Below, in pieces: positions 45,046 to 57,700 of a stretch of DNA of 64,000 nucleotides (position 1 is the first letter of the stretch; each line of letters opens with the position of its first letter). The notes beneath the pieces are model-generated. The model had not been told where the DNA came from. It ran no database searches and saw only the letters and a program-made list of their open reading frames with translations. Made by a program: the position numbers and the translations under genes. The stretch lies in contig JAJVDF010000044.1 of the NCBI GenBank assembly GCA_022410635.1, positions 2,440,095 to 2,504,094 on the forward strand, in the 5' to 3' direction. The DNA is from Tretioscincus oriximinensis. Its lineage: Eukaryota; Chordata; Lepidosauria; Squamata; Gymnophthalmidae.

Positions 45046-45354
45046 GGATAAGCTGCTAAGGCTCACAAGAGGAAGAGGGGGAAGATCACACGTATCAATA
45101 TCACAACCTGCCTACAACATGTTTTGGTTTCTGAAATATATCAGAAAATGCAAGACAAGCAACCTGTGGGTAGATCTCCCTGCAAAAACTTTGAGGCTTG
45201 AAAGAAGAATTTCTTAGCAAGGAAACCTATTAAATTGCTGACAGAATTTATGCAGGGGTTTAGGACTTTTAAAAAACAAAACTATGATATCCTTTGTTTT
45301 GAAACTGCATTCACACAAAGCCATGGCTGAGGTGGGAGCAGATGGGTCATAAAG
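45046..45354. other. Unclassified
   Basis: Nothing recognised. Confidence 0.4.
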
Positions 45355-45570
45355 TAGGCTGACCAGATGACCTCTTTTTTTGGGGGGGGGGGGGTTGAAA
45401 ACCCAGTTTGGGGATGCATCCCAGTTTTTTCTGAGGAAATTTTTTTCAAAAAAAGATTTTTTTTTTCAAAAAAATATTTTGTTTTTGTTTTTCTCAGAAA
45501 AAAATGGGAGGTACCCCAAAAATGGGTTTTCAAAACCCCCCCCCAAAAAAGGGGTCATCTGGTCAGCCTA
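45355..45570. mobile_element. F1 foldback MITE, copy 9
   Basis: TAGGCTGACCAGATGACCTC..GGGGTCATCTGGTCAGCCTA. Long G/C runs at 45382-45393 and 45536-45544. Last F1 copy before the COG6 gene. Confidence 0.88.
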
Positions 45571-45780
45571 GATAAAGCTGGTCAACCGTAAGGGGGGGAA
45601 ATGGCAAATACTGTTAGCCTTCTGCTGAATTTGACACCTCCTCATACAAAGGAATACCGCCAGCTTGCATTTTAGAAAGACTGGATGGCTATTGTTTGTA
45701 TTTAGACATTTATTTCAAATTGATGGAAATTGGCTGACAAAGGGCGCCCAAGTCAAAAAACATTGGCGAACATTGCCATG

Positions 45781-45920
45781 TTAAGAACATAAGAACATAA
45801 GAACATAAGAACATAAGAAGAGCCATCCTGGATCAGGCCACAGCCCATCGAGTCCAGCATTCTGTGTCACCCAGAGGCCCACCAGATGCACCTGGGCAGC
45901 CCGAACAGAGGAAATTCGAT
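45781..45920 (-). mobile_element. CR1 3' end with (CATAAGAA)n
   Basis: Four CATAAGAA octamers then AGAGCCATCCTGGATCAGGC and CACCAGATGCACCTGGGCAG. Strongly 5'-truncated. Confidence 0.88.
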
Positions 45921-46390
45921 TCAAATGTTAGATTCAAATATGTGACACAAGGAAGAGCATTTCATGAAAACTCCCTGTGATAGGAGAAGACTATAAACAT
46001 AGCAAAGGAGAAGAAGTCCATGGAAGTTCTCCAGAACACTGGCTAGATTCCTGTTTTCAGAGGTTCTGGCTTTGGGCTGGTCTGTGAAGTCAGGGAGAAG
46101 TGGGCAGCAGGTTAGTTCAGCCACGTCCAAACAGAGTAATAAAACGGAACTGAAAACCTTGACAGTGATCATCTCACCGCTTTTCTGTTTAGAATAAACA
46201 GAAAATGGTTTGGGTCAGTGCTGGTCCTTTGGGCAAGGGGTATTGCAGGGATTCTATCAGCAGAAGTGGATTAGAATCAATGAAAAATCTAAAATGCTAA
46301 TTGGGGAAAAACCACCAGGAGTGCATGAATCGTGCACTTCCAGCATTCCCCCCCCCCCCCCCATTATAAAAACTGATTGGAGCGAGGTGA
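45921..46390. other. Unclassified
   Basis: C14 run at 46350-46363. No gene. Confidence 0.4.
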
Positions 46391-46528
46391 GACTGAGACC
46401 CTGTAGCCACTGGGCCTTATTCTGCGTTTTATCCATGTGGGGGCTGCCACAGTCTACACCAGCATGTAGATGGCAGGATACTATTGCAAGGTATCATCCA
46501 CAAAATGGCTCAGTGGGGACAGGACCTA
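46391..46528. mobile_element. F2 foldback MITE, copy
   Basis: GAGACCCTGTAGCCACTGGG..CCTTATTCTGCGTTTTATCC and AAAATGGCTCAGTGGGGACA..GGACCTA. Confidence 0.65.
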
Positions 46529-46559
46529 AGGCTACTGATGATAATGAAAGGAAGTGAAA

Positions 46560-46890
46560 ACGCTTTGTGTCTCTTGCTTTCTCCACTGCTACCACCGAGA
46601 AGCAACCCCGGGACCCTCCCTCACCCATACCAGCATCGTCCCCCAGCTGACCCTCAGCCTTACCTGGGGTAGGACGCCATGTTGCCGCCTCGACCCAAAG
46701 CAGCAGCAACAGCTGTGGGCCACGGATGAGGCGAACAGCGCCTTCCCTCCCTGACCTGCAGCTTCCCTCCCGTTGCTGCTGCTGCTGCTGCCGGTTCCTA
46801 AGGGGACGCAGATAGAGGTGGTGGAGCACAGCAACAAAACAGCAGCAGCAGCACTCCCCCCCCCCCCCATCCCCATCAAAAGGTAGGAAG
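46560..46890 (-). promoter_or_regulatory. GC-rich, CAG/CTG-rich islet resembling a first exon
   Basis: Locally GC- and CpG-rich in an AT-rich background. On the minus strand ATGGCGTCCTACCCCAG (46680 to 46664) sits in a GCAACATGG start context and is followed immediately by the donor GTAAGG. Upstream are two (CAG)n/(CTG)n runs and a C14-16 run. No downstream exon or homology is known to me. It may equally be a GC-rich repeat. The 163-aa minus ORF across it is low complexity and not credible. Confidence 0.25.
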
Positions 46891-49082
46891 GAGGGGGAGA
46901 CAGGTGGGTAGCTGGAACTTTGGGCCAGAGGGGGGACAGGAGGGCCAAAGGAGAGTTCTGGTGCCCAAAACCTTGGCCCCTCCACTAGTTATTCAAATTT
47001 TATCTGATCACAGTCCACCTCTGAGACCGAGTCCCGTTTCTTGTGCCTGTGGGGCCACTGCAGATTATTCTGGGGAGNAGCATTCCACAGCTAGCGAGGG
47101 GAAGGGTTGAAAACTCCATCTGAGGTAGTTTCCATGGGGTGTGTATGAAGAAGGTGTAATGTGGGGCCTTTTCAACCTTCATATAGCCTTTGTCCCTCGC
47201 TTTACACACACATCTCTAACCTGCCTTTGCAGCTTCCCTGCGACACTTGGGCAGGGTGAGATTTACCATAAAAGTGGACTCCTCTCCACATTCTGATCAA
47301 TGCTGCCCTTTTTCCCCCCGTCCAAAGGCTGATATTATCGCAATTCTGATGTGCAAATCTCAGTTTTGGAAATAAAACCCCAAACTACCATTCAAAAAAC
47401 ACACCACAGCCAAGTGTTAATTGCTGCACTCCGCACCACAAGTGCAACAGTTAAAGCTTCGCTCTGGTGCATTTTTAAAATGTTCTGGCTGTTGCAGGGA
47501 ATTGCAAGAGAGATGAGCGTATGAAGAGAGAGTTAAAAGGCAAGGAGGGAGAAAAACTGCAAAATGCCACCCACTCCTTGGGAATATATCCCTTGGGAAT
47601 TCTCCCATCTGGTTATTGGGCAGTAAGGAGGGAAGTTCCAGCCCTCTTTATCCCCTCTCCAGAAGTGGGTGTCTCCTCTGTCCTAGCTTCCGTGAGGCCA
47701 GAAGGTCTACTTTATTGGGAAGGAAGAAATGGGATTCAGTTCAAATTCCGTCTGGTTCCCTCCCAAAGTAGACTATTTTCTGCAGTAGGACTGATGTCTG
47801 TAAACAGTTTAGAATTTTTTACTTTTACTGTTCACAGGTTTCGTTCCCTCATCATTCAAACCTGCCCCCTATTCATATATTTAAATAAGAAAAATAGCAT
47901 TTATTTGAGACTCATAGTACTCATGCTAGTAGATATAATTAGCAGACATACAGATTTTCAGTTACTAAGAACAGAAATCAAGATGCTCACAAGGTAACAT
48001 TCTGTAGGGGAAAAGAGGCATCCTATCAGGTGCATTGCCCTGCAGCAGGTCTTTGCTCTTCATTTTATGGCAGGATGTTTATGGCCGTATGTTAACTCAT
48101 TTAGCTCTCCCTAATGGACAGAATAGGCTATCCATTGGAACTAGGAAAGCAGAAACGGAGCACGGGAAATGAAAAGCAACCAAATAGTCATTAATACTTG
48201 ACTTGCCATAGAAGCATTTGCTGTTTCGGCATTAATTAGGCTACATCCTCTGAGATGAGCATCCAATGAATTGTTTCTACCAGTGATTGTGTTTTCAGGT
48301 ACTCCATTTAACCTGTTTATTGGGTCTAATTGAAGGTGGGCTTTCCGTGAATACAAATTTCATCTTCATGTAAGATGGAAGAGGGGAAATGTCGTTCCAT
48401 TTCTCATGCCGAGTCAAAAATAATTACTGTGGCATTTTGTTTTCAAGGTCAGGCATGCTGTAAAGTTAAAAGTCTAGAGTACATTTGATTTACAGGAAAT
48501 TGCTCACTACCATACATGCTAGTTACTTGCAAATGTATTTAAAAGTGTCTCACGAACATTGGTAAGCCTCGTACACAGGGAACGTCAATGCTGTTGAGAG
48601 AACTTTCTTTTATGACCTTTGTTGGTAATGAAAATTCAGAAAACATTTTAATTGCAACATCCTGTTCCTGATTGACAACCATTTTACAGCTTCCAACAAC
48701 TGGAAGCTGTTATATAGAAAGGCATCAAAACGGGACAGCCAAATGTTCTAGAAAAATAACTTTTGTTATCTTATTTGTCCGGGCATAAAGGCCTGTTACC
48801 TTTAACAGTTGTTGAAGGCTTAGAAAAATAACACTGAGCATATATATAAGGCAACAGGTCTGCATGGGCTAACAAGGTAGAACTTTTCAGATGGAGGCCT
48901 CAGTTTACATTTCTGGTCAAAATAATTTAAATCGAAAAAAGAAAGAGCCACAGTAAGCAAGTTCTTCTATCATCCAATCAATGCATTTTACTTTGAGACT
49001 TGTGGCAATCTGAACATCTTAGCCAGATGTGATTAAGAGTTCTTATCATGCCTTCTTTTCATCATTTCCCCCTCCTTCCACT
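46891..49082. other. Intergenic DNA, 48140-48760 repeat-free
   Basis: 48140-48760 is complex, with no recognised repeat, and includes a 10-bp hairpin (48686-48710). It is a candidate conserved region. The 158-aa ORF at 47521-47997 has no splice or family support. Confidence 0.4.
48686..48710. repeat. Perfect 10-bp hairpin
   Basis: ACAGCTTCCA, loop ACAAC, TGGAAGCTGT. Confidence 0.85.
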
Positions 49083-49375
49083 CCGTGAGGCACAAATGGT
49101 GCAGTGAGTTAAGAGATGGTATTTCAATCTTTCAGATCGAGTGATCCGTTCTTGGAGCCCTGCGTCGGCCGTGTAGAGGGATGTGTGTCCTCTGCCGGCC
49201 TCAGTTTTAGCCAACTCAGCTATGGGAAAGAAAGTAGATTTGCAATCTACTTTTCAAGTAGATTCATGAGTACCACCACTAATCTGGTGGGGAAGAAATT
49301 ATCTTTATAAGCTGAGTGCCTTTAGGTGAGAAGAGCGGGTTATAAAATCCAAATAATAATTATTATTCTCCTGTC
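49083..49375 (+). mobile_element. Type-B SINE with short ATT-rich tail, sense +
   Basis: Head GGTGCAGTGAGTTAAGAGAT (A-box region), CGGCCTCAGTTTTAGCCAAC, AATCTGGTGGGGAAGA, CCTTTAGGTGAGAAGAGCGG, then AATAATAATTATTATTC. Confidence 0.82.
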
Positions 49376-50154
49376 CCTCCCCCTCCCCCCCCACTACTAT
49401 GGCCAAGAACTAAAAGGAGATCCTTGGATGCTATTTTGATATATACTTTTAATTCAGCTTCTGCCCTGAAGAATCGACCTAACCAGAAAAAAAGCACCTT
49501 AGATTGGGAATATCAAAAACCAACCACTGAATGAACAAGAACTAGAATACAGTTGATGAGAAAACTTACACATGCATGATGTACCTGTTCCTTCGTATCA
49601 TCGTATAAAAATTCAAATTCTCTCCAATGTTACACATGGGATGTTCTTAAAATCTAAAATATGATTATGATTCACACTTGAAACTTAAATCAGAACCTAC
49701 CAAATGACACCAATGAAGTTTTAGAATTTTCTTCAAGCTTACTAAAAGTCATAAATTAGTGCTTTATTTATTTTAACTATAGAAATGTTACAGGAAATTA
49801 TTAGTCCTTTGTGTTTGCAGATGCCTATAAATCCCCCTAAATTAATCTATGCACATTTATCTGAACTATTCAGAAATCTTATAACCCATAGAAGCAATCT
49901 GTAATTCGAACCCCCTTTGTCTACTTAAGAGAATTCTTAATAGTTTAATGAATGACAATGGAGCCTGAACGATTGAAAATATTTTCTATAGATCCAAGAA
50001 TATTCTCAGCTAGATTATTTGCTATTCTAGAAGACATTTAGGTTTTCTAATATCAGACTTTTCCTATTTTTCCAAGATGAGTATCACTAGGACCAGGAGG
50101 CGTTTGTACCTAGGTATTTCGCCTAGAGGCTAACCCACTTGTGATTCAGATGAG
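49376..50154. other. Unclassified AT-rich DNA
   Basis: Nothing recognised. Confidence 0.4.
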
Positions 50155-50508
50155 ACAAACAGGGAAGAGTCAGATCAAAGGAAAGTATTTTTTCACCCAG
50201 AGGGTCATTGCTCTGTGGAATTAACTTCCAGAAGAGGTGGTTGTAGTTAGCAGCCTGGGTAGCTTTAAGACAGGATTACACAACTTCATGGAAGCTAAGG
50301 GTATAAACAGCTACTAGGGTGGATCTCTTGATACTGCTTCTGAGATGGAGCAACAGGCAGGATTCCTGAAGGACCATTTGCAGGGAGCTGAGAACAGGTG
50401 TTTGTCTTCTGCTTGAGACAGCTCAGCTGCAACTGGTGGGCCGCTGTAGGAGACAAAATGTGGGACTAGAAGGGCTCTGACCCAATTCAGTGGGCTATGT
50501 TCTTATCA
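50155..50508 (+). mobile_element. CR1 3' fragment
   Basis: AAAGGAAAGTATTTTTTCAC, CCAGAGGGTCATTGCTCTGT, TTAACTTCCAGAAGAGGTGG and the end CAGTGGGCTATGTTCTTATC. Homologous to 21310-21666. Confidence 0.88.
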
Positions 50509-51225
50509 CTGATGTGGATGCCATGGCAAAATATAGGAAACATTAGAATAACAATGGAGCAGATCCTGTTTACATTATTTGTTAAAGGAACCTGAGTGGG
50601 AGAAAGTAAAATGCAGTCCCAAACACCATAAACATAAGAGTTCTGTTTGTTAAAACTACAGTTTCAATTGAGATCGTTTCTAGTCTCCTCCATTACTTTT
50701 GCTGGGAAGCATAATTAATATCCCCTTTGGATTCAGATTTGTTCCCATTATTTTGCCTTACAAACTGTGTGCACATATATATGGCATATATGAAAAGCTA
50801 TGTACATTTACTGAAATTATTTTAATGTCAACAGTGATCAGAATACTTTCTATCATTCAGCAAAATCTGCTTGAAATAATTGATCCAATCTCCAGATTTC
50901 TCATTTGCAATGTCAACCTTCGATATAAAGGTAAATCTAATATGAGTTAGATTTTCTAAGAATGATATTAAATTGTGAGTGATATTTTGGAACCAATGCT
51001 AATAGTAGAAAGGGCTACACAAAATAATTCATAACCTGGTCTTTTAAATAAATCCAGCAGGGTTCAAAATCTTCTTTATCCTTGGCATTCTTCCTTTAAA
51101 TTACTAGAGAAAAAAGATGGAAAGCTACCAGTATGTGCTAATATGATTCCAGTTGAACAATGTCCAGTTTAACATTTTTAAAATTAAAAAAAAAACATTG
51201 GGAGAAACAAACNGAAAAGCAACAT
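50509..51225. other. AT-rich sequence downstream of COG6
   Basis: Could include more 3' UTR if a distal poly(A) site is used. Nothing else recognised. Confidence 0.35.
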
Positions 51226-51231
51226 TTTAAT
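51226..51231 (-). promoter_or_regulatory. Candidate COG6 poly(A) signal ATTAAA
   Basis: ATTAAA on the minus strand about 326 nt after the stop codon, followed by U/GU-rich sequence (TGTTGCTTTTC and GTTTGTTTC) as expected downstream of a cleavage site. Another ATTAAA occurs at 50822-50827. No canonical AATAAA was seen between 50500 and the stop. Confidence 0.3.
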
Positions 51232-51556
51232 TTTGAGTTATTTTCACATTCTAATAAACCTGAAAAGTATCACAAGACTAAAGAAAATGTACATAAATTT
51301 TAAATNAAAAATTGCTCAGATTCCCACAACGCGACTACTACATGCACACAACAGAATAGCTTAAATCCAAAGGGAGTCAAAATGATTTTAGCCTGATTCA
51401 CTCTGGATCAAACAGCAGCTCAAGAGTACATTGTTTACCAGATAATTGGCAATATGAAAGAAATACATATATTGTTGTTGTGCATCTCTATTTACATGAC
51501 ATGTGACCTGGCCTTAAAACGAAGACTCAGCCATCAGTTCATTTTACATGAGAAGT
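51232..51556 (-). other. COG6: Proximal COG6 3' UTR (inferred)
   Basis: AT-rich sequence directly downstream of the COG6 stop on the minus strand, with no recognisable repeat. The UTR extent is inferred only from the first plausible poly(A) hexamer. Confidence 0.4.
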
Positions 51557-51704
51557 TTAGGACAGAAGTGCTTGAACTTGATGAGGGGACCTGTGTAATA
51601 TCGTTTCTGGATCTTTATAACTGTTCTCTGGATTCATTACAGCCGAATACACTTCAGTGTAGACATTGCAGATTAGATCTGTAGACAGTTTTATTATCTG
51701 TTGC
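51557..51704 (-). CDS. COG6: COG6 terminal coding exon with stop
   Basis: After tcctag, the first base completes Lys. The exon then encodes [20 protein letters not shown], continues [20 protein letters not shown] and HQVQALLS, and ends in a TAA stop. The human C-terminus is [25 protein letters not shown], so the end of the protein is preserved to the last residue. The 3' UTR continues to lower coordinates. Confidence 0.97.
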
Positions 51705-54700
51705 CTAGGACACACATAGACACAAAAACAGCTATGTAAATGCATAAGTAACAACAATAATGAATAAAAAATATCAATTTGTAAACTTCAGGGTCAGCTG
51801 ACAACTCTTCTAGTTATGTCAGAATGCGAATTCTGAATGGTATAAACACAGAGTTGCCAGAAAACAAACCAACTGATTGGACACACCTGTTGGGCTTGGA
51901 TCCCCACCCTTTTTAAATGTTAAAAAACAATGCTTGATGTTAGCCTGGCTACTGTTAATGGAATCTAAGGGGGGGGGGGGGTCTAGCACATAGAGGATAA
52001 TAGTACATTTTCAGTTGAGTATATAGTCAGTGCAAAATTGCCCGGTGTCTCCCGATACCACTCCCCAGACGACTATGGTTAAACATAATGATTTTGTTCT
52101 TCTCTCATGAGTCTCTTAAATAGGCTGAACAGCAAAGCTGGTCCAGACATGCCGTATTTCATTTACAGCAGGTAGCACCTGCTGAGAGGAAGGAGGGGTT
52201 AAGAGTCTTCAGAATACCAGTCCATCCTTGAACCAAGTAATTTATCTATGCTATGATTTTGCTTCTGATATTTAAGCAATAATATTATCTGTTTATGGGC
52301 TTTGAAAATTTATTTTTATTAAAAAAAACATACTGTGAATGAAAACAACCTATGTTTCCATTGATTGATATGATGCTAAAATCAACCCCCATTTCTATTT
52401 TGTCCTGTAAATACAGAAGAAAAAAGAATAATTGGATTTTTATACCCCACCCTTCTCACCCGAAGGGACTAAGAGACTAATTACAAGCTAATTTTTGCCC
52501 TAAAGGCTTATATCTATCTTCCCCCACATTGTGGTAGTACCTATTAATCTACTTGTCATTTATTGCTTTTGAACAACTAGGTTGGCTGAAGCTGAGGCCA
52601 GTTACAGGGAGTTCCCTCCTCTCCACAGCAAACACATGAAGCCGCAAACTCCAATCTCTCTGTTGAAAGATAGTTGCTCTTAACCTCTGCACCACCATGC
52701 CTAACGAAAAGGTGTTACATGAAGCTAAAGATGGAGAAACACGTTTTTTATTGACTGGTTGACATTTCTACCCCACCCTATCCCAAAGGTCTCAAGGGGG
52801 AGTCGCAATGTAATTATAAAAACAGCTAAAGTAGAATGGTTAAAAAATAATAATGGTTTCTGCATGCAGAGAATATGCTATTCTCTCAGCTGAAGAAACA
52901 GTCCCTTTGCCAACCAAGTTAAGAGATGTGCACATTTTCCTGATTCAGAGCATGGTTTGAAATTGCACAGACATTTTTGTGCTGCTTCCAGGGGTAGAGT
53001 GGCGTTTCTGGTGGATACCAGATCCGGCAGAAGTGTTTGAGGTTGCTCAGGCAACATACCTAATGAGCAAGCACGTGCCAATTCAGCAATCTCTCAGTAC
53101 GTCTGTCCAGATTAAGTACCATCCAGAGGTACCAAGAAAAATTTGCTGCTGTGTTGGGCAATTAAAAGTCGTCTCGTCAAACTAAAGTAGCGAAGAATCC
53201 AACAGAAGTGATTCATTAGGCTTCAGAATATTCTGAGGAATTTCACTGGACGACTGCAAAATACTCTCACATACGTGCACACAAAAGTTTTGAGACAAAG
53301 AAAAACATCTTCAACTGATCTTCTGTTGCTTTCAATGGAAGTCTGTGGTTTGCTAATCTAGGGGCACAGGCTTGGGCTGGCCATCACCAAGATACATAAT
53401 GTTCCTTGGCGCGCAGATGCAAGGATGGCCCAGGGGGTGGTATGTGTTTTTGTGGCCAGCAACTGCTTGCACCTGCATTCAATCAATCAACCACCCTTAA
53501 AAACTGTGAGCTGCTAATGGCTGCCTCCAACATGGCTAAGAACTGTGGATAAGCATCCTGCTCCATTCCACTATAACTGTTAGTCAGTAGAAATACTGAC
53601 TTTGCTCAGAATTAAAGCTTTCTCACATTGGGCTCATACCCATGATCAAATGCAATAATAATTACGGCAATTTTAATATGTATTTTAATCTTTAGGCCAA
53701 GGAGAAAATCTAAAGCCAAAACGCTTACTTGAGAGTTGTGCTTAGAAGGAAGTTTATCTGAGGCATGAGTAGACCATCAGGAGCAGACAAATAGCGATCA
53801 AACTGCACCTGATAATTAAAAAATCAGATATACAGCAAGTGAGAAAGACTGCCTTTTAAGAATTATATTACACCTTTAATGGCTGTTAAAAAGAAGCAAT
53901 TTCAGCAACTGTGACTTATAATACTGGCAGCACCTGCTGAAATTGCTTTTTTAAAATACACCCATTAAAGACGTAGCATTGCTGTCACTGTTTTCCTCTG
54001 ATAATCATCAATATTACCATCAATTCCCAGTCAGAAAACTGGCAGAGTTAAAAGAAAATTATGAATTGAACTGGGATGAAAGACTATTTGGCTTAACTTT
54101 ACAAAAAGAGAATTGGTTCATTCAAAGACTTTTATTGGTATATGACACCAGCAGAAGAGAATACAGATTGTTCTACTATTTCTTAATACTATATAAATAC
54201 CATGCGCTCTTCTTCTCGTGCTAGGGTTACCACATAAAATCCAGGATAGACATTTGCACCTTTAATGGGTGTGAAAAANACATTTTCCACGTCAACTGCA
54301 GCTGGAATTAGAAGCTGAATCTTGTGAAAAGCCCCCTTTTCTATTGCCATTAAAAGTGCAAACTTCTTTCTCAGATTTTAACTCACAACCCTGTCTTGTG
54401 CCCTAATCTAATATAGAGTCGTAAGTCCAACTAATACAGCACTCTGTTCTCCCAATCAACTAGTGAGCCTGAATTGAAGCTTTTGAGGAGGACATGAGCA
54501 CGCCCTCACTTCCTATACCAGAGGTAACTGTGGCGACCCCTACCTGAGGGCCCCACTATTCAATGACCCTCACAATCAGGGGTCCCACAATATCCACCCT
54601 GTTGCCCAAGCCAGCACCCACCACTGCTTGGAGCAACAGTACTATCCTCAGGCCTACACAAGGCCTCAGAGTTTACCTCACGGTTGGGGCTTTATTCACA

Positions 54701-57700
54701 GCCCCCACCAGTAGCGTGCTTAATTTTGTGGTTACAGAAATAAAAGAAAGAAAGAGATGTTTGAAATGAAACAAATAACAAGTTTATTATTTACAAATAA
54801 GGAAAAGAGAGAAGACTTCGGCTTTTATCAAGTAAGCCTGACTCAAGCACACACACAAAGCAAGAGCAACATTAGTTTCCAGATCCTTAAAGAGACAGGC
54901 CCTGTGTCACTTCATTTGTTCCAGCCCCAAGTCAAGCCTCAACTTTGACTCCTTCAGGCCACCATAGACTTCCACCCCCTCCCTCTGAGGCAGATCAGAA
55001 GCGGACCCCTCTGTCCACTTGCTACACCACAAGTCTCTCCGACAGAAAGGCCTCTAGCCCTGGTCAGCTTCCCTTTTATTTGGTGACCAGCCAGCTATTC
55101 GAGGCCCTATTGGCTGACTCCTCCAGCCACGCCCCCTCCCAAACAGGGATTCAGGAAGCCACGCCCCTGCCCAGGCCCGCTCTTCCCCCCTCCCACTGGG
55201 ATATTTGGTAAGTAAATAAAAGAAACACAAACCTCTAAAATGGAGGACGCCACAGTAACCACAACCCCACTGAGGACTACAGCCAACCTCAAACCATTGC
55301 TGAAGTCAACATCTTCTGCTAATAAACTCCACAAATTAACCAGTGCCCTCTATTCAACAAGCACAGAGACAGGCATGCATTTCATGCCTTTAAAAAAACC
55401 TCAGTATCTTACCATTGCAGCTTTTAAAGACATAGCATCCATGCTGGGTACGTTCGCCAGTGGACTCTAAAAATACAGTAATGAAATACAGTCATACAGA
55501 CCTATCGTTGTTAAAATCTAATTAGTAAATATTAAACACTGTGTAATGCTAGTTATGCGTGCTGGCAAGTGAGTTTCAAATCTTTGGATAATTGTTGAGT
55601 TGTGACCCATACAATAATTTGTATTTTACGATCTCCAAGTTTAACATCCCATCTCCAATTTACAGATTTCTTTGATAGTACTATTTTTTAAAAAGGGGGT
55701 TTCTGGCCTTTTTGGTCATCATATGGATGCTTATACTCTTGGATACTTATACTGAGAGCTTAATTTCAGGAGAATTTATTATTTTTTATTTGCATTTCTA
55801 TACCACCCAACACCCAAAGGTCACAGGGTAATTAACAATAAAAACCAAGGGAAAGCTGGTTTTTCAGCCAAAGGCCAGGTTAAAGAACTGTGTCTTCAAG
55901 CGTTTTCTGAATGCGTATGGAGATAGTGATTAATGGATTTCAAGGGGAATGAACAGGGAGAGTTCTGCATCTCGGGCTGCAGGCGCACAAGATTTTCCTA
56001 CTGCGATGACAGTATCATCATGATGACTTTGCCTGACGTATTAATAATGGAGTTTTTGCATAGAATCCGGACATTTTTGCACCACACCCAGAATAGAGGT
56101 CCTTTCCCCCTTTGCTGACATTTTCTGAAATGCCCATCATGCGGCCACGGAGGTGAGAANCCTTCTTGTGTGTACAATAATTAACAGGGTTATTAGGCTA
56201 GCGCGAGAATTCGCTAACACATGACAATGCAGAATCGCATACTGAGCATGCTCAACATTTGTTTGTTCCACATGTATTTAAAGGTTTTCTAATTGTTTGC
56301 TAAAAAACTAGGGTACGTATGCACAGACCTGCGATTGGGTTATTTCAGAACTTCACACTGTTGCTGTTTTTAACATGTTGTGTGGAGTTGAGTTTAATGG
56401 GTGTGTCAAAGAGGAAATTTCAGCAGGAGAATTTTATTACACTGGCAGCATTTGTTGAAATTTCCTCTTTTCTGCACCCATTTAAGATGCAGAACTCATG
56501 TCCTACTATTTTTCTAGTAATCCTACAAAAGGAGCACTCAGCCAATTCAATTCTGGCACTTAATGCTATGACAGATGTCACAGCAAGATCACTCTGGGCA
56601 GAGATTATGTTTTTCTCTTTAAAAGAGGAGCAGGAGGAGGAAGAAGAAATCCTGTTCCAAAATAACAAAGTTGGCTATTCCGCCTGCTTTCAATTAAGTG
56701 CATCCTCTTTCAAATTTCAACACCACTCTAACACAACACTTGGGATTTTCTTTTGCCTGGACTCCCAATGTCAACAATGTCTAATTCTCTCCATATTTAT
56801 CAATTTCCATACCACAGATAAATTGGCAGAATATCAAAGGTAAGCATTCATTTATATTAATTTTGAACGTTAGCAGGTTAACTGTAGCATATCAGACTTA
56901 CATCAGTTTCTACAAAGAAATAAGTTGCGTTTGTAATTTCTCTTTTTTGTCAAGCTTTATTTATTTTTCTCCAGTTATACAACACTTTACATATAACAAC
57001 ATCTTGATATTTTTTTTAAAAAAAATTCTCCCCTTTTTTCCCTCCTCCCCTCAGGAGTAATTTATTATTTTCCTTATGTACAGTTGAAACCCCTTTATAG
57101 CAAACACTAAGGAGTTGGATGGCTTTGTTCATTATAATGAAATTTGTTATAACAAAACCATTGTTATCAATATTATTCTTACAGGCGCTCTGCTGAGACT
57201 TTCAAATTTGTTTGTTATATCACAAATTTCTTTATATCAGGATTCTTTATAATGAGGTTTCACCTATGTACATCACTGTGAAAATATTACATTGAAAAGG
57301 TTAATCTAGCTTTCAATTTTTCATTTTTGTTTACACATTCTAACCTTATCTAAGTTATTTGCATTATTAAAGCAATAATTCGCTACTACTATTGTTGTGG
57401 TGTTTGTAATTTCCAAAATTGCTTACCTGATCTGGTTTGTGTTGCTGTACAGTGCTATATATGGAGCTTAAGCCCACTCTAGTTAATACATAGCTAGCTT
57501 GTTCATTTATAAGTGTGTCCAGATGTGCTTCGATCTAAAATACAGAAAGGGAGATTTTCGCTCACTGAGATTATACCTGGATCAAAAATCGTTGCAAAAC
57601 ATTGCAGTAAAAGCAATTACGAAACTAAACACATCCCACTCTTATTGCAAAGCAACATTTTAAAAACTAAATTCTATAAATCTAAATTTACTGTATGAAA

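Noticed and set aside
45781..45825. CRISPR-like or telomere-like short repeats
   Set aside because: CATAAGAA octamers are the normal 3' terminus of a CR1 element, with no spacers.
46494..46985. 163-aa minus ORF with Gln, Cys and Leu runs
   Set aside because: Low-complexity CAG/CTG translation covering an F2 MITE. It continues through a good donor site. No domain seen.
47521..47997. 158-aa plus-strand ORF
   Set aside because: No recognisable domain, no splice or promoter context, AT-rich C-terminal half. Probably chance.
55107..55334. 75-aa minus ORF ([14 protein letters not shown]..)
   Set aside because: Spans the LTR border. Not part of COG6, whose frame is fixed by the adjacent exons.
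56319..56843. 174-aa plus-strand ORF in a COG6 intron
   Set aside because: Antisense to an intron, overlaps an R4-like repeat, no family resemblance.
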